Shown here: positions 52,539-61,515 of the stretch, in pieces
How positions within the stretch are numbered: position 1 is the first letter of the stretch
Layout of the letters: each line of letters opens with the position of its first letter
Assembly: GCA_003647275.1 (NCBI GenBank)
Contig: QMMN01000001.1
Location: 62,001-126,000, forward strand
Source: Deltaproteobacteria bacterium
Lineage (GTDB): Bacteria; Desulfobacterota; Desulfobacteria; Desulfobacterales; C00003060
Direction: 5' to 3'
Length of the DNA: 64,000 bases
Program-made: the position numbers and the translations under genes
The notes under the pieces: model-generated
Seen by the model: the letters and a program-made list of their open reading frames with translations, nothing else
Databases searched by the model: none
What the model was told of the DNA's origin: nothing

Positions 52539-53633
52539 ATGGAGCGCATTAAGGTGAATCTGGAGAAGTCTTGCAGGGAGGCCTATGAGATCTTTATTGG
52601 TGAAGATATCTTAGACCGTGTGGGGCTAGCCATCAAGGGCCAGAATCATGCAGATCGGTATGTGATCATTACAGACTCGAATGTCAATCCCCTTTATGGA
52701 GAAATGGTGAGGAAAAGGTTGAGGGAGAGCTTACTGCCGGTTGATATCATTGAAATACCTGCTGGTGAGGCCTCAAAATCGCTCGGCACCGTGTCTGATG
52801 TGGCAAGACAACTCGTCAGACTGAAGGCCAGCCGCAAATCGCTGCTGATTGCTTTGGGTGGCGGGGTCGTGGGTGATATAGCTGGCTTTATCGCATCCAT
52901 ATACATGAGGTCCATCCCGTATGTCCAGATTCCCACGACCCTTCTTGCTCAGGTGGACAGCAGCGTGGGTGGTAAGACCGGGGTGGATCTCCCAGAAGGC
53001 AAAAATCTTGTGGGAACATTCTATCAGCCAAGGGCTGTGTATATCGAGCTATCATTCTTAAAAACGCTTTCGGACAAGGACTTTGCAAACGGATTGGCTG
53101 AAATCATCAAGTACGGTATCATAAGCGATCAGAACCTATTCGAACTCCTGGAACACGAAAGCGATGGGATTAAAAAGCGCAATCCTTCTTTGATGGAAAG
53201 TTTGGTTGGGCGTTCGTGCAAGATAAAAGCAGAGATTGTAGAGATGGACGAAAAAGAACTCGGCCTGAGGCGCATTCTCAACTTTGGCCATACGCTGGGG
53301 CATGCACTGGAAGCTGAGTCGGACTACAGCCTTTCTCATGGAGAGGCTGTCTCCATTGGAATGGTGGGTGCTGCAATGATTTCGCATAAGCTAGATTACT
53401 TGGATCGTGCGTCTTGTACAAGAATCGTTGATTTGATTAAACGATATGATCTGCCCACCAAGATTCCAGCAGGTTTAGATACAACACGCGTCATGGGCTT
53501 TATGGCAGCTGACAAGAAGGCCATCAGCGGACAGCTACATTTTGTTCTGGCAAAAAGAATAGGCGTTCCTTTTGTGACACCTGAGGTTCCTTCGGGTGTT
53601 GTGGAAAAAGTGATTGAGGAACTACAGTCATGA
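52539..53633 (+). CDS. aroB: 3-dehydroquinate synthase
   Basis: A 364-residue NAD- and zinc-dependent enzyme that cyclises DAHP to 3-dehydroquinate. Motifs are EIPAGEASKSL, IALGGGVVGDIAGFIAS, IPTTLLAQVDSSVGGKTGVD, and LNFGHTLGHALE with metal-binding His. The start is uncertain: ATG 52539 (MERIKVN) or ATG 52527, which overlaps the aroF stop; AGGAG lies at 52521-52525. It is the second gene of the aromatic operon and its stop overlaps the next start as ATGA. Confidence 0.95.
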   Translation: MERIKVNLEKSCREAYEIFIGEDILDRVGLAIKGQNHADRYVIITDSNVNPLYGEMVRKRLRESLLPVDIIEIPAGEASKSLGTVSDVARQLVRLKASRKSLLIALGGGVVGDIAGFIASIYMRSIPYVQIPTTLLAQVDSSVGGKTGVDLPEGKNLVGTFYQPRAVYIELSFLKTLSDKDFANGLAEIIKYGIISDQNLFELLEHESDGIKKRNPSLMESLVGRSCKIKAEIVEMDEKELGLRRILNFGHTLGHALEAESDYSLSHGEAVSIGMVGAAMISHKLDYLDRASCTRIVDLIKRYDLPTKIPAGLDTTRVMGFMAADKKAISGQLHFVLAKRIGVPFVTPEVPSGVVEKVIEELQS

Positions 53634-54766
53634 GCAAAGATACCTTAAACAACCTAAGGCGAAAGATCGAAAATCTGGATGTGGCGCTTCTGAAACTTTT
53701 GAACGAACGAGCAGAGGTTTCTGTCCAAATCGGTAAACTCAAGGCCCAAGATGGTCTGAGCGTCTATGATCGTTGCCGGGAAGAGGCGATATACAGATAT
53801 TTGGCCCAACACAGCCAAGGGCCGTTGAAAATCTCAGACATTAACAAGATATTTGGTGAAATCATCTCGGTTTCGAGAAAGCTGCAGTCCTCCATAGCCT
53901 GCAATGAGTCTGAATCTCAGGTGAAATCGGGTTCTGTCAGCAACAAAAGCACGCCGAGCGGAAACACCTCGGTTTATGGTATTATGGGAAACCCTGTAGC
54001 GCATAGCATGAGTCCCCTTATGCACAATGCTGCATTCAGACTCCTTGGCATAGATGCCATCTATTTGCCTTTTGAGGTAAAGGATTTGCCGGGTGCTGTA
54101 GCCGGTATGAGGGCACTTCAGATACGAGGCGCAAGCGTGACTCATCCATTTAAGACAAGGGTCCTGGAATTAATAGATGAAATCGATATCACAGCCAAAA
54201 AGGTGGGAGCTGTCAATACCCTTGTTCTTGAGGGAGATTCGATTTATGGTACCAACACGGACTGGGCAGGAGCCGTCAGGTCCATTGAGGGGTTGCTTCC
54301 TATCAAGAATAACCATTTTGTGGTCGTGGGTGCGGGTGGTGCAGCAAGGGCTGTGGTTTATGGGATTACCCGCAAAGGGGGAAAAGTCACGGTTGTCAAC
54401 AGAACAAGGGACAAGGGACTTGCTCTGGCCGAAACCTTTGATGCGTCCTTTGCCCCCCTTGTCGACATTGTGAAGGTCAGCGGAGACTGTCTCATCAATA
54501 CGACCTCTGTGGGGATGTATCCCAAGGTGGAAGAGACGCCGGTACCCCAAGGTGTGTTGAGCCGTTACAAAGCTGTGGTGGATATTATATATAACCCATT
54601 TAAAACGAGGCTTTTGAAGGAAGCAGAGTCTGCAGGATGCATGGTGGCAAACGGCCTTGACATGTTTATTTTTCAGGGGGTTGAACAGTTTAAGATCTGG
54701 ACAGGAGAAGAACCCCCTGTCCAGCAAATGAAAGACCTGGTCGTTGAGGAGCTCGAAACAACATGA
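53630..54766 (+). CDS. aroE: Chorismate mutase-shikimate dehydrogenase fusion
   Basis: A 378-residue bifunctional fusion. Residues 1-85 are an AroQ-type chorismate mutase helix bundle (LRRKIENLDVALLKLLNERAEV). A Ser/Asn-rich linker follows (about 86-112). Residues 114-378 are shikimate dehydrogenase, with YGIMGNPVAHSMSPLMHN, GASVTHPFK (catalytic Lys; SVT replaces the usual NVT), NTDWAGAVRS, VVGAGGAARAVVY for NADPH, and NTTSVGMYP. It would carry out both the step before EPSP and the committed step to Phe and Tyr. Starts and stops overlap its neighbours by ATGA, so it is tightly coupled to aroB and aroA. Confidence 0.92.
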   Translation: MSKDTLNNLRRKIENLDVALLKLLNERAEVSVQIGKLKAQDGLSVYDRCREEAIYRYLAQHSQGPLKISDINKIFGEIISVSRKLQSSIACNESESQVKSGSVSNKSTPSGNTSVYGIMGNPVAHSMSPLMHNAAFRLLGIDAIYLPFEVKDLPGAVAGMRALQIRGASVTHPFKTRVLELIDEIDITAKKVGAVNTLVLEGDSIYGTNTDWAGAVRSIEGLLPIKNNHFVVVGAGGAARAVVYGITRKGGKVTVVNRTRDKGLALAETFDASFAPLVDIVKVSGDCLINTTSVGMYPKVEETPVPQGVLSRYKAVVDIIYNPFKTRLLKEAESAGCMVANGLDMFIFQGVEQFKIWTGEEPPVQQMKDLVVEELETT

Positions 54767-56025
54767 AGCGGGTTAAGCCTATAAGAGAAATCAATGCGGT
54801 AATCCGTGTCCCCGGTTCAAAGAGCTATACGCAAAGGGCCCTGATCACTTCTGCGCTTGCCAGTGGCAGATCCATCATAAAAGGAGCCTTAATCTCAGAG
54901 GATACTGAGCATTTGATCGAGGCCCTGCGCTTACTGGGCGCAACCATCGGTCAGGAACGCCATGATCTTATCGTGGAGGGGACCGGTGGTAAACTGGCGA
55001 CACCGCCTTCTGCGCTTTATCTGGGGAACAACGGAACCGGACTTCGGTTTCTCACCAGCACGGTCTCATTGGGACACGGCACCTTCATACTTGATGGCAA
55101 CAGCCGCATGCGGCAAAGGCCGATCCAACCTCTTGTTGATGCCCTAAACCAAATGGGAGTTAAGGCTCGCTGCATTGAAGAAAACGGGTGCCCCCCCGTG
55201 AAAGTCCGGGCAAAAGGGCTTCCGGGAGGCAAGACAGGCTTGACCAGGGGGCTCAGCAGTCAGTATGTCTCGTCGCTCCTTTTGGCCGCGCCGTATGCGG
55301 AAAAAGATACTGAAGTCGAGATTTGCACCCCCTTCCCATCTTGGCCGTATATCAGGCTAACCATAAATGTGATGGCACACTTTGGCGTGAAGGTATCAGT
55401 CTTCGAAGACAGACTTTTTTATATCAAGGCCCCTCAAGCCTATCAGCCAAGAGAATATGTGATAGAGGGCGATCTCTCAAGTGCCACTTATTTTATGGCT
55501 GCTGCGGCCATCCTTGGCCGGACCATAAGGATATCCAATATCAACCCCGGCTCTCTTCAGGGAGATTTACGTTTCTTAGAAATCCTGGAAACCATGGGAT
55601 GCAAGGTGTCCACATCTGGAGAAGGGATTCAGATAACCGGGCCATTGTCTAACCATGAGGATCTTTCTTTTGACTTGAACGATGTGCCGGACATGGTTCC
55701 TGCACTTGCAGTGCTCTCTGCCTTCAGGAAAGGAAAGACCATCCTGAAAAATATCTTACATCTGCGGGTAAAGGAATCGGACAGGGTCGCTGCCTTGAGC
55801 TGTGAACTCAAAAAGATCGGCGCAAAGGTTGAAGAAAAGGCAGACGAGATGATTGTTCAGGGGATGGCAACCCATGGAGCTGAAATAGAGTGCTACAGCG
55901 ACCACAGGATCGCTATGAGTTTCGCCATAGCCGGTTTAGCCTTAGAGGGTATTTCCATTAAAGATCCAGGTTGTGTCAAAAAATCATTTCCAGATTTTTG
56001 GGAAACGCTGGAATCTCTGGGTTAG
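54763..56025 (+). CDS. aroA: 3-phosphoshikimate 1-carboxyvinyltransferase (EPSP synthase)
   Basis: A 420-residue EPSP synthase. Motifs include VPGSKSYTQRALITSALA, LGNNGTGLRFLTS, DGNSRMRQRPIQPLVDAL, SSQYVSSLLLAAPYA, EGDLSSATYFMAAAAI, and a C-terminal ESDRVAALSCELKK and SDHRIAMSFAI. Compared with the E. coli loop LGNAGTAMRP, this has N for A, G for A and F for P, so its inhibitor behaviour may differ. Start overlap ATGA with the fusion gene. Confidence 0.94.
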   Translation: MKRVKPIREINAVIRVPGSKSYTQRALITSALASGRSIIKGALISEDTEHLIEALRLLGATIGQERHDLIVEGTGGKLATPPSALYLGNNGTGLRFLTSTVSLGHGTFILDGNSRMRQRPIQPLVDALNQMGVKARCIEENGCPPVKVRAKGLPGGKTGLTRGLSSQYVSSLLLAAPYAEKDTEVEICTPFPSWPYIRLTINVMAHFGVKVSVFEDRLFYIKAPQAYQPREYVIEGDLSSATYFMAAAAILGRTIRISNINPGSLQGDLRFLEILETMGCKVSTSGEGIQITGPLSNHEDLSFDLNDVPDMVPALAVLSAFRKGKTILKNILHLRVKESDRVAALSCELKKIGAKVEEKADEMIVQGMATHGAEIECYSDHRIAMSFAIAGLALEGISIKDPGCVKKSFPDFWETLESLG

Positions 56026-56080
56026 TCAATAACCACTCTGACTTTTTGTTCTCTCACAGAGCCCGCAGAGGCTCAGAGTC

Positions 56081-56117
56081 TTTGAGCAGATCTCCTGAGA
56101 GGGGAAATCTGCTCAAA
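56081..56117 (+). repeat. Perfect hairpin in the aroA-aroK spacer
   Basis: TTTGAGCAGAT (56081-56091) pairs exactly with ATCTGCTCAAA (56107-56117) over a 15-base loop, inside the 280-base aroA-aroK gap. There is no T-run after it. Flanking phrases of the type TTCTCTCACAGAGCCCGCAG (56050) and GCGTTCTCTGTGTGCTC (56258) look like dispersed low-complexity repeats. It may set relative expression of the two halves of the operon. Confidence 0.6.
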
Positions 56118-56305
56118 CTGCAACGCTACGCGGGGGTGTTCCGATTGTTTCTTGTACTAGACGTATTTGCACCATTTGAGGTGCCCCGACAGGGGCTGAT
56201 GATTGGGCCTGATTTTCCCCTCTCAAAAAATCAGGCCAAGCTCAAGAATCTTTTCTGCGTTCTCTGTGTGCTCAAGCGACTGCAGGGAGCGGGCGAGAGA
56301 ATCCT

Positions 56306-56860
56306 ATGATCGGGAACGAGGGCATGAACATTGTCCTGATTGGATACAGGGGTACTGGCAAGACGACCGTGGGGATGGCCCTTGCCAAAAGACTTGGGAA
56401 GGCCTTTTGTGACACGGATGACTACATCGAAAGAAAAGCCAAAAGGCCGATTAGCGATATGGTCTCAACAGAGGGTTGGGCCTTTTTTCGGGCAAAGGAA
56501 AAGGAGGCGATCCGCGAGGTATCGTCACGTAAGGATTGCGTGATTGCTGCAGGCGGGGGTGCCATCTTGGACGATGAAAACGTGGAGAATTTCAAGAAAA
56601 ATGGAATCGTCGTTTTACTCGAGGCCACCACTCAGACCATCCATGAACGAATGCAAGGCGATAAAAGGACCGACCAGCAGAGACCAAGCCTGACCGGAAA
56701 AGACCCATACGAGGAAATAGAAGAAGTTTTGGAATTTAGGAGGCCTTTTTATCAAAGGGCCATGGATTTTTCTGTAGATACGACATCTAAGAGCATTGAC
56801 CAAGTCCTTGATGAGATCGTCCGGAAACTTGAACGTAAGTCACAGGGGCACTTGTCGTAG
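56306..56860 (+). CDS. aroK: Shikimate kinase
   Basis: A 184-residue kinase that phosphorylates shikimate at the 3-hydroxyl. It has Walker A GYRGTGKTTVG near residue 13, DTDDYIERKAKRPISDM with the shikimate-binding Asp, the FFRAKEKEAIRE region, AAGGGAILDDENV and the lid R in RPSLTGKDPYEE. Start ATG 56306; an ATG at 56324 is an alternative. It follows a 280-base spacer with a hairpin after aroA, so it may have separate initiation. Confidence 0.93.
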   Translation: MIGNEGMNIVLIGYRGTGKTTVGMALAKRLGKAFCDTDDYIERKAKRPISDMVSTEGWAFFRAKEKEAIREVSSRKDCVIAAGGGAILDDENVENFKKNGIVVLLEATTQTIHERMQGDKRTDQQRPSLTGKDPYEEIEEVLEFRRPFYQRAMDFSVDTTSKSIDQVLDEIVRKLERKSQGHLS

Positions 56861-56982
56861 TTCAGCATTCGGGGTACGAAAAATTGCTTCTCTTCAGCCT
56901 CCAATGTCTTTACCAGGTATGCCGTTATCCTTGGTGGAAATGGCTGGAGGCCTATGTTCACCGATTTCTCGTACCCCCTGAA
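56861..56982 (+). repeat. Structured intergenic repeat, copy 2 (three nested stems)
   Basis: The outer arms GGGGTACGA (56871-56879) and TCGTACCCC (56969-56977) pair fully, then an A·C mismatch and AAAT/ATTT. Further out, TTCAG (56861-56865) pairs with CTGAA (56978-56982). Inside are GCCTCC (56897-56902) with GGAGGC (56946-56951) and ACCA (56912-56915) with TGGT (56932-56935). The core GGAAATGGCTGGA is shared with 4798-4902. It lies between aroK and aroC. Confidence 0.75.
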
Positions 56983-57011
56983 CAGTTACGCTCGAACAGT
57001 ATGGAGGTTAA

Positions 57012-58067
57012 ATGGCCGGTAATACATTTGGACAAGTATTTAAGGTGACTACCTGGGGTGAGTCCCACGGAAAGGCCCTCGGGGTGATTATCGACGGATG
57101 TCCCCCTCGCTTGCCCCTTGACCAGTCTGACATTCAGCAAGACCTTGACAGAAGAAGACCACAGGGGGGGGCACCTTCAAGTACACGAAGGCGGGAACCA
57201 GATCAAGTTGAGCTATTGTCTGGCACATTTGAAGGCATGACCACTGGAACCCCTATCTCGCTCCTTATTTATAACAAGGATGTGGAAAGCAAAACGTATG
57301 AGACAATCAAGGACATCTTTAGGCCGGGACATGGTGACCTGACTTATCAAAGGAAATACGGGATACGCGATTACAGAGGCGGAGGCAGGGCCTCTGGCAG
57401 GGAAACAGCAGCAAGAGTTGCAGCCGGCGCTGTTGCCAGGAAGGTGCTGGAACAAGCAAACATCCAGGTCAGGGCATATACCCTAGAGCTCGCCGGGGTC
57501 CGGGTGGAACGGGTGGATCTGGAGGCCATAAATAAGAACCCGTTTCTTGCGCCAGATCTGGACGCAGCAAGCCGCATGCAGGAAAGGATAAAGGAGATTA
57601 AAAAATCTGGAAATTCGGCCGGAGGAATCGTCGAGGTGCTGGCTCAGGGCTGTCCTGCTGGATTGGGGGAACCCGTATTTGACAAGCTCGATGCTGACCT
57701 GGCAAAGGCGGTGATGAGTATCGGGGCTGTGAAGGCCGTTGAAATCGGTGTCGGCCTAGCAGCGGCCCGGCTGCTCGGTTCTGAATGCAATGATGAGATC
57801 ACGCCCCAAGGATTCGTAACGAACCGCGCCGGGGGTATCCTGGCAGGTATTTCCAATGGCGATGACATCATCCTGAGGGCTGCTATAAAGCCCATTCCTT
57901 CCATTGAAATAGAACAGAATACAGTAGATATCAATATGAAGCCGACAACGATCTCGGTTAAAGGAAGACACGATGTATCAGCCATACCCAGGATTGTCCC
58001 GGTTTGCGAGGCCATGGTTTGTCTTGTTTTGGTAGATCACCTGTTACGCCAGAGGACACTGAAATGA
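57012..58067 (+). CDS. aroC: Chorismate synthase
   Basis: A 351-residue enzyme that uses reduced FMN to convert EPSP to chorismate. It has the three family signatures: GESHGKALGVIIDGCPP near residue 16, RGGGRASGRETAARVAAGA near 121, and ISVKGRHDVSAIPRIVPV near 315. TGGAGGTTAA precedes ATG 57012. A structured repeat fills the gap after aroK. Its stop overlaps tyrA as ATGA. Confidence 0.96.
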   Translation: MAGNTFGQVFKVTTWGESHGKALGVIIDGCPPRLPLDQSDIQQDLDRRRPQGGAPSSTRRREPDQVELLSGTFEGMTTGTPISLLIYNKDVESKTYETIKDIFRPGHGDLTYQRKYGIRDYRGGGRASGRETAARVAAGAVARKVLEQANIQVRAYTLELAGVRVERVDLEAINKNPFLAPDLDAASRMQERIKEIKKSGNSAGGIVEVLAQGCPAGLGEPVFDKLDADLAKAVMSIGAVKAVEIGVGLAAARLLGSECNDEITPQGFVTNRAGGILAGISNGDDIILRAAIKPIPSIEIEQNTVDINMKPTTISVKGRHDVSAIPRIVPVCEAMVCLVLVDHLLRQRTLK

Positions 58068-58924
58068 AAGACCTGACCATCGGGATCATAGGCGGAACAG
58101 GTGGAATGGGTAAATGGCTCAAGGGATTTTTTGAAGATTCGGGTTACCGAGTCCTGATTGCCGGCAGGTACACAACCTTGAACCCTGTTGAGCTAGCCAA
58201 AGAGAGTGATGTGGTCGTATTAAGTGTTCCTATCAATGCTGCACAAATGGTGATCAAAGAAGTTGGTCCCCACATAAGAAAAGATGGCCTGCTGTTAGAT
58301 GTAACCTCTCTGAAAGTGGGGATCATGGAAGCCATGCTGAAACATGCGCAATCGTCTGTGATCGGTACACACCCACTTTTTGGCCCGACTGCCAGGTCCA
58401 TAACGAACCGTACGGTCGTGATATGTCCTGGAAGGGGGGATAAGTGGCTTGCCTGGCTTACCAATCTGCTTAGGGAAAAAGGGGCTAAGATCAAAATCTC
58501 CACCCCCGAGGAACATGATCAGATGATGTCCATTGTCCAGGGGCTCACACATCTGAGTACAATAGCCCTGGCCCAGACGATCAAGGCCCTTAACGTGGAT
58601 TTGGATGATAGCCTGCAGCATGCGACCCCTGTCTATCGACTAAAGATGTATATGATTGGAAGGTTATTTGCCCAGAACTTGGGACTTTACACGGATCTTG
58701 AGATGCAAAACTCCCATACCAGCGAGGTAGCCAAGGCCTTTCTGGAATCTGTACAGATGGTTAGCAAAATCGTTCAGGAAAAGGATTCCTCCAGGTTCAG
58801 AGAACTTTTAAATGAGACTGCCGATTTTCTTGGAGATTTGAAACATACCATCCTTGATGAGGCAAGTAACGTGTTTGCAGAGTTTTTAGATACAGGATCC
58901 AACTCTTCTCGTTGCGAAGAATAA
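58064..58924 (+). CDS. tyrA: Prephenate dehydrogenase
   Basis: A 286-residue TyrA-family dehydrogenase that turns prephenate to 4-hydroxyphenylpyruvate on the way to tyrosine. It has IGIIGGTGGMGKWLKGFF (Rossmann NAD motif), VVVLSVPINAAQ, LLDVTSLKVGIMEAM, SSVIGTHPLFGPTA with the catalytic His, and a helical C-half with VQGLTHLSTIALAQ. There is no chorismate mutase or ACT domain here; the mutase activity is fused to aroE in the same operon. Start ATG 58064 overlaps the aroC stop; the frame is open to 58004 inside aroC. Confidence 0.92.
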   Translation: MKDLTIGIIGGTGGMGKWLKGFFEDSGYRVLIAGRYTTLNPVELAKESDVVVLSVPINAAQMVIKEVGPHIRKDGLLLDVTSLKVGIMEAMLKHAQSSVIGTHPLFGPTARSITNRTVVICPGRGDKWLAWLTNLLREKGAKIKISTPEEHDQMMSIVQGLTHLSTIALAQTIKALNVDLDDSLQHATPVYRLKMYMIGRLFAQNLGLYTDLEMQNSHTSEVAKAFLESVQMVSKIVQEKDSSRFRELLNETADFLGDLKHTILDEASNVFAEFLDTGSNSSRCEE

Positions 58925-59008
58925 TCGGTCTTGTTCAATACCTGCCCACTTCCGAAAGCACGGTCGCTAACAGTCTGTTGCCCAAACAGCTGAGGCTATT
59001 TTTTGAGG

Positions 59009-59226
59009 GCCGTCAGGGGGAGATCTTTTTTGAGATCAGGTCACTGATATGACCTGACAGGCCCCACAACGGCACCATATTTTGCGTACGGTCCTGACCC
59101 ATTTACAAATCGGCTGGTCGCTTGTATGCCACATGGACGTGTGCCTGGTTCATAAGATCAATGCCATTTGCCACCAACAAGCAGGATGAGATTTGACCTG
59201 ACTCAAAAAAGATCTCCCCTGACGGC
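59009..59226. mobile_element. MITE-like element, copy B
   Basis: A 218-base core, with left inverted repeat GCCGTCAGGGGGAGATC from 59009 and right GATCTCCCCTGACGGC ending 59226. The interior is nearly identical to copy A at 43963-44181. Flanking homology extends to 58971-59258. It lies in the gap between tyrA and tRNA-Met with no gene. Confidence 0.75.
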
Positions 59227-59395
59227 TTTTTTGCAAACAATATGATGCTCTCATGAGTAGAAGTTATTTCAAGGCCCTTTGACGACTCCATTTTTGCCAA
59301 AAGTTTTTAGTGAAGCGAGCTTAGAACTTTAAGGCCCCGCCCGCACTAAAGGACGGAACCCTCCGGTAAAGGAAAGAAACATTTTTAAATAGCTC

Positions 59396-59452
59396 CCCCT
59401 TGACCCCGCCCTAATGGTCGGGGATAGCGGGGAGCAGGCCGGTCAAAAATGG
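59396..59452 (+). repeat. REP-like repeat near tRNA-Met
   Basis: ACCCCGCCCTAATGGTCGGGG forms the hairpin, followed by ATAGCGGGGAGCAGGCCGGTC, a shortened member of the family. A second CCGCCC...GGACGG hairpin lies at 59336-59357. Confidence 0.6.
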
Positions 59453-59585
59453 CCGAACAGGCCAAGGAAAAGGGTGCGGTAAACAAACCCGCTGTCGGGC
59501 AAGCTTGACAAGGCATCAAGTTTTTAGTTCCTGTACTTCTTGGATTTTGAGGAAGGTGAATTTGTCGATAGGTTTTTGAAATAGC

Positions 59586-59662
59586 TGGTGGCGGTGCAGG
59601 GACTTGAACCCCGGACACTGCGGATATGAGCCGCATGCTCTAACCGACTGAGCTACACCGCC
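59586..59662 (-). tRNA. tRNA-Met (CAU), elongator type
   Basis: On the minus strand the sequence begins GGCGGTGTAGCTCAG and ends CACCGCCACCA. The acceptor stem is GGCGGTG/CACCGCC, the D-loop AGCTCAGTCGGTTAGAGC, the anticodon stem TGCGG/CCGCA with loop CTCATAT giving CAU, and the T-loop TTCAAGT. The CCA end is encoded. The A at 59589 is the discriminator base. The 1-72 G-C pair and body match elongator Met rather than initiator. A tRNA-Ile with modified CAU cannot be excluded. Confidence 0.92.
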
Positions 59663-59841
59663 ATATCAAACATCGTGTGATCTCAGTATTCAACCAATTC
59701 TCAAAGAAAGCGTTATAGATAACTTGTTGCTTTTCTAAATCTTGCTGACGGATCTTCTCAAACTTACTGACCCCTGGTTAGGCAACAACCTGTCCAAAAC
59801 TGACCACCAGTATTTGATTCTGTACGATGAGGGTTTGAATT

Positions 59842-61515
59842 TCAGGTTTTTGGAATCGCAAGGTCGTAACTTATAATCGTACTCTTCGCCTTAGCCACAA
59901 AAGAAGCTCCCTGCTCCATCACCACTGCGGCCACCAGTTCTTCCTGACCGTCATTGTCAAAGTCGCCAATGGCAAAGTCGCTGACATAGCCATGGATCTT
60001 TCTGGTCTTCCAATTTAAGCCCAGCCCCAGGCCGTTCCAAGACAAGGATACGATTTCACTACTGCTGAACTGCCGATATCGCTTGAACAACCTGCTTGTC
60101 CCGGCGTGGTTCTTGATGACAATAACCTCCTTTTTTCCGTCTCGGTCAAGGTCCTTTATGAAGATCCTTTGTGCAAGAAACAGGCGACCTTTTTCTGAGG
60201 GTTCGTTCTCTGATGCCATCTCAAGATAATTGACAGAGCCGCCATAATATTCGTCACTTTTCCATTCTCGGGCCCCTGACCTGGTCAAGATTTGAAGATA
60301 GTCATTCTCATCAAAGGCCAGGATCATCTCTTGGCCATCGTCGAGCACATCACCGATCGTAAAGGCAAAGACATTGACGCCTCGGGGAATATCCATTGTA
60401 TGAATACCCTCATAGTTCCCATTGCGCCAACCCAATTCGTAAATATCCCCCAGGAACGGATCGCTGAGCCCACGTTTTTGACCCAGGAGCACCGGACCCT
60501 GCATGGGAAGTTCTATCACCCGGTAGTACCAATTATTGCCCTTGCTTATGGTGACAAAATCACCTGCTTCCCACTCCAGGACAAAGGACTGGAGGACATC
60601 CCTCAGCGTATTCAGATTAGTGACGAAGATCTCAGCCTTCCCATTACCATTGATGTCCGCCACATCAACACCAATGAAGTTGTCATTCGGCTCTCCAGAA
60701 ATCTCTTTTACCTTAATGAATCGACGCTCGACATTCCTGTACACAAAGATCTGGTTTTGGCTGATAAAGACGACCTCCTGATGGCCGTCTCCATCAATGT
60801 CTCCGATGGACATACCCTTAATATGCTCCTCAAAGTTTCGACTCTTCCAAAAACTGCCAGCATCCCTCCGGCCTCCCACTGCAATAAAATTCGGGTTAAG
60901 GCTTGAGGTTTCCATCATGCCACCATACTCCTGAATACCCTCCCCAAGGAGTTTTTCAGGGTGTGCATATATGTCCGGAAAAGGGGCTCTAGAGGCGACC
61001 TGCCGAGGGGCCTCCTCTCGAATCGTGAGTACTCGACCGAAGACCTTTTCGTTGATGTCTGACGCAAAGACGTTTATCTTTGGAATCACATTGTCCATGC
61101 CGCGGCTTTGATTAAAGATGGTCACCACTGGCTTTGCGCCATGGACATCCATCATCTTGGCATCAATGCTAACGCTTTCACCAAAAACGGTCAGACTTCC
61201 GAACAGCACATAGTCTGCATGGAGGGCAGTACCGATTTCTCGGGCCACCTTTTCGTTCATGGGACCGGCTCCGGCTATTTTGCCAACGATGCGTTCAGTC
61301 ACTTCCCTTTCAATGACAACCACCTTGTTTTCCCAGGATAATCGGGTGGTCAGCATATCTACAATCCCTTCGCGCAAAAAGGAAAGGTCGCGATCAGCAT
61401 TCATCTTAAAGGGAATGATGGCCACCCTCGAGGGTTCACCTGCCCATGCGCCTCCCTGGAACACGGCAAGCAAAAAAATAATGAAAAATATGCGTATTAC
61501 CTTTCTTAATATCAT
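59842..61515 (-). CDS. Exported protein with FG-GAP/VCBS repeats and TolB/CsgG-like N-terminus
   Basis: A 557-residue protein with a signal peptide (FFIIFLLAVFQGGAWA). Residues about 28-175 form an alpha/beta segment (AIIPFKMNADRDLSFLREG, VVIEREVTERI, ADYVLFGSLTVFG) similar to the TolB/CsgG-type domain that starts with an AIxPF motif. Residues about 230-550 have FG-GAP/VCBS-type calcium-binding motifs DIDGDGHQE, DINGNGKAE, DLDRDGKKE and DFDNDGQEE. It is probably a periplasmic or outer-membrane-associated binding protein. The function is not known. It stands alone on the minus strand. Confidence 0.78.
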   Translation of the reverse strand: MILRKVIRIFFIIFLLAVFQGGAWAGEPSRVAIIPFKMNADRDLSFLREGIVDMLTTRLSWENKVVVIEREVTERIVGKIAGAGPMNEKVAREIGTALHADYVLFGSLTVFGESVSIDAKMMDVHGAKPVVTIFNQSRGMDNVIPKINVFASDINEKVFGRVLTIREEAPRQVASRAPFPDIYAHPEKLLGEGIQEYGGMMETSSLNPNFIAVGGRRDAGSFWKSRNFEEHIKGMSIGDIDGDGHQEVVFISQNQIFVYRNVERRFIKVKEISGEPNDNFIGVDVADINGNGKAEIFVTNLNTLRDVLQSFVLEWEAGDFVTISKGNNWYYRVIELPMQGPVLLGQKRGLSDPFLGDIYELGWRNGNYEGIHTMDIPRGVNVFAFTIGDVLDDGQEMILAFDENDYLQILTRSGAREWKSDEYYGGSVNYLEMASENEPSEKGRLFLAQRIFIKDLDRDGKKEVIVIKNHAGTSRLFKRYRQFSSSEIVSLSWNGLGLGLNWKTRKIHGYVSDFAIGDFDNDGQEELVAAVVMEQGASFVAKAKSTIISYDLAIPKT

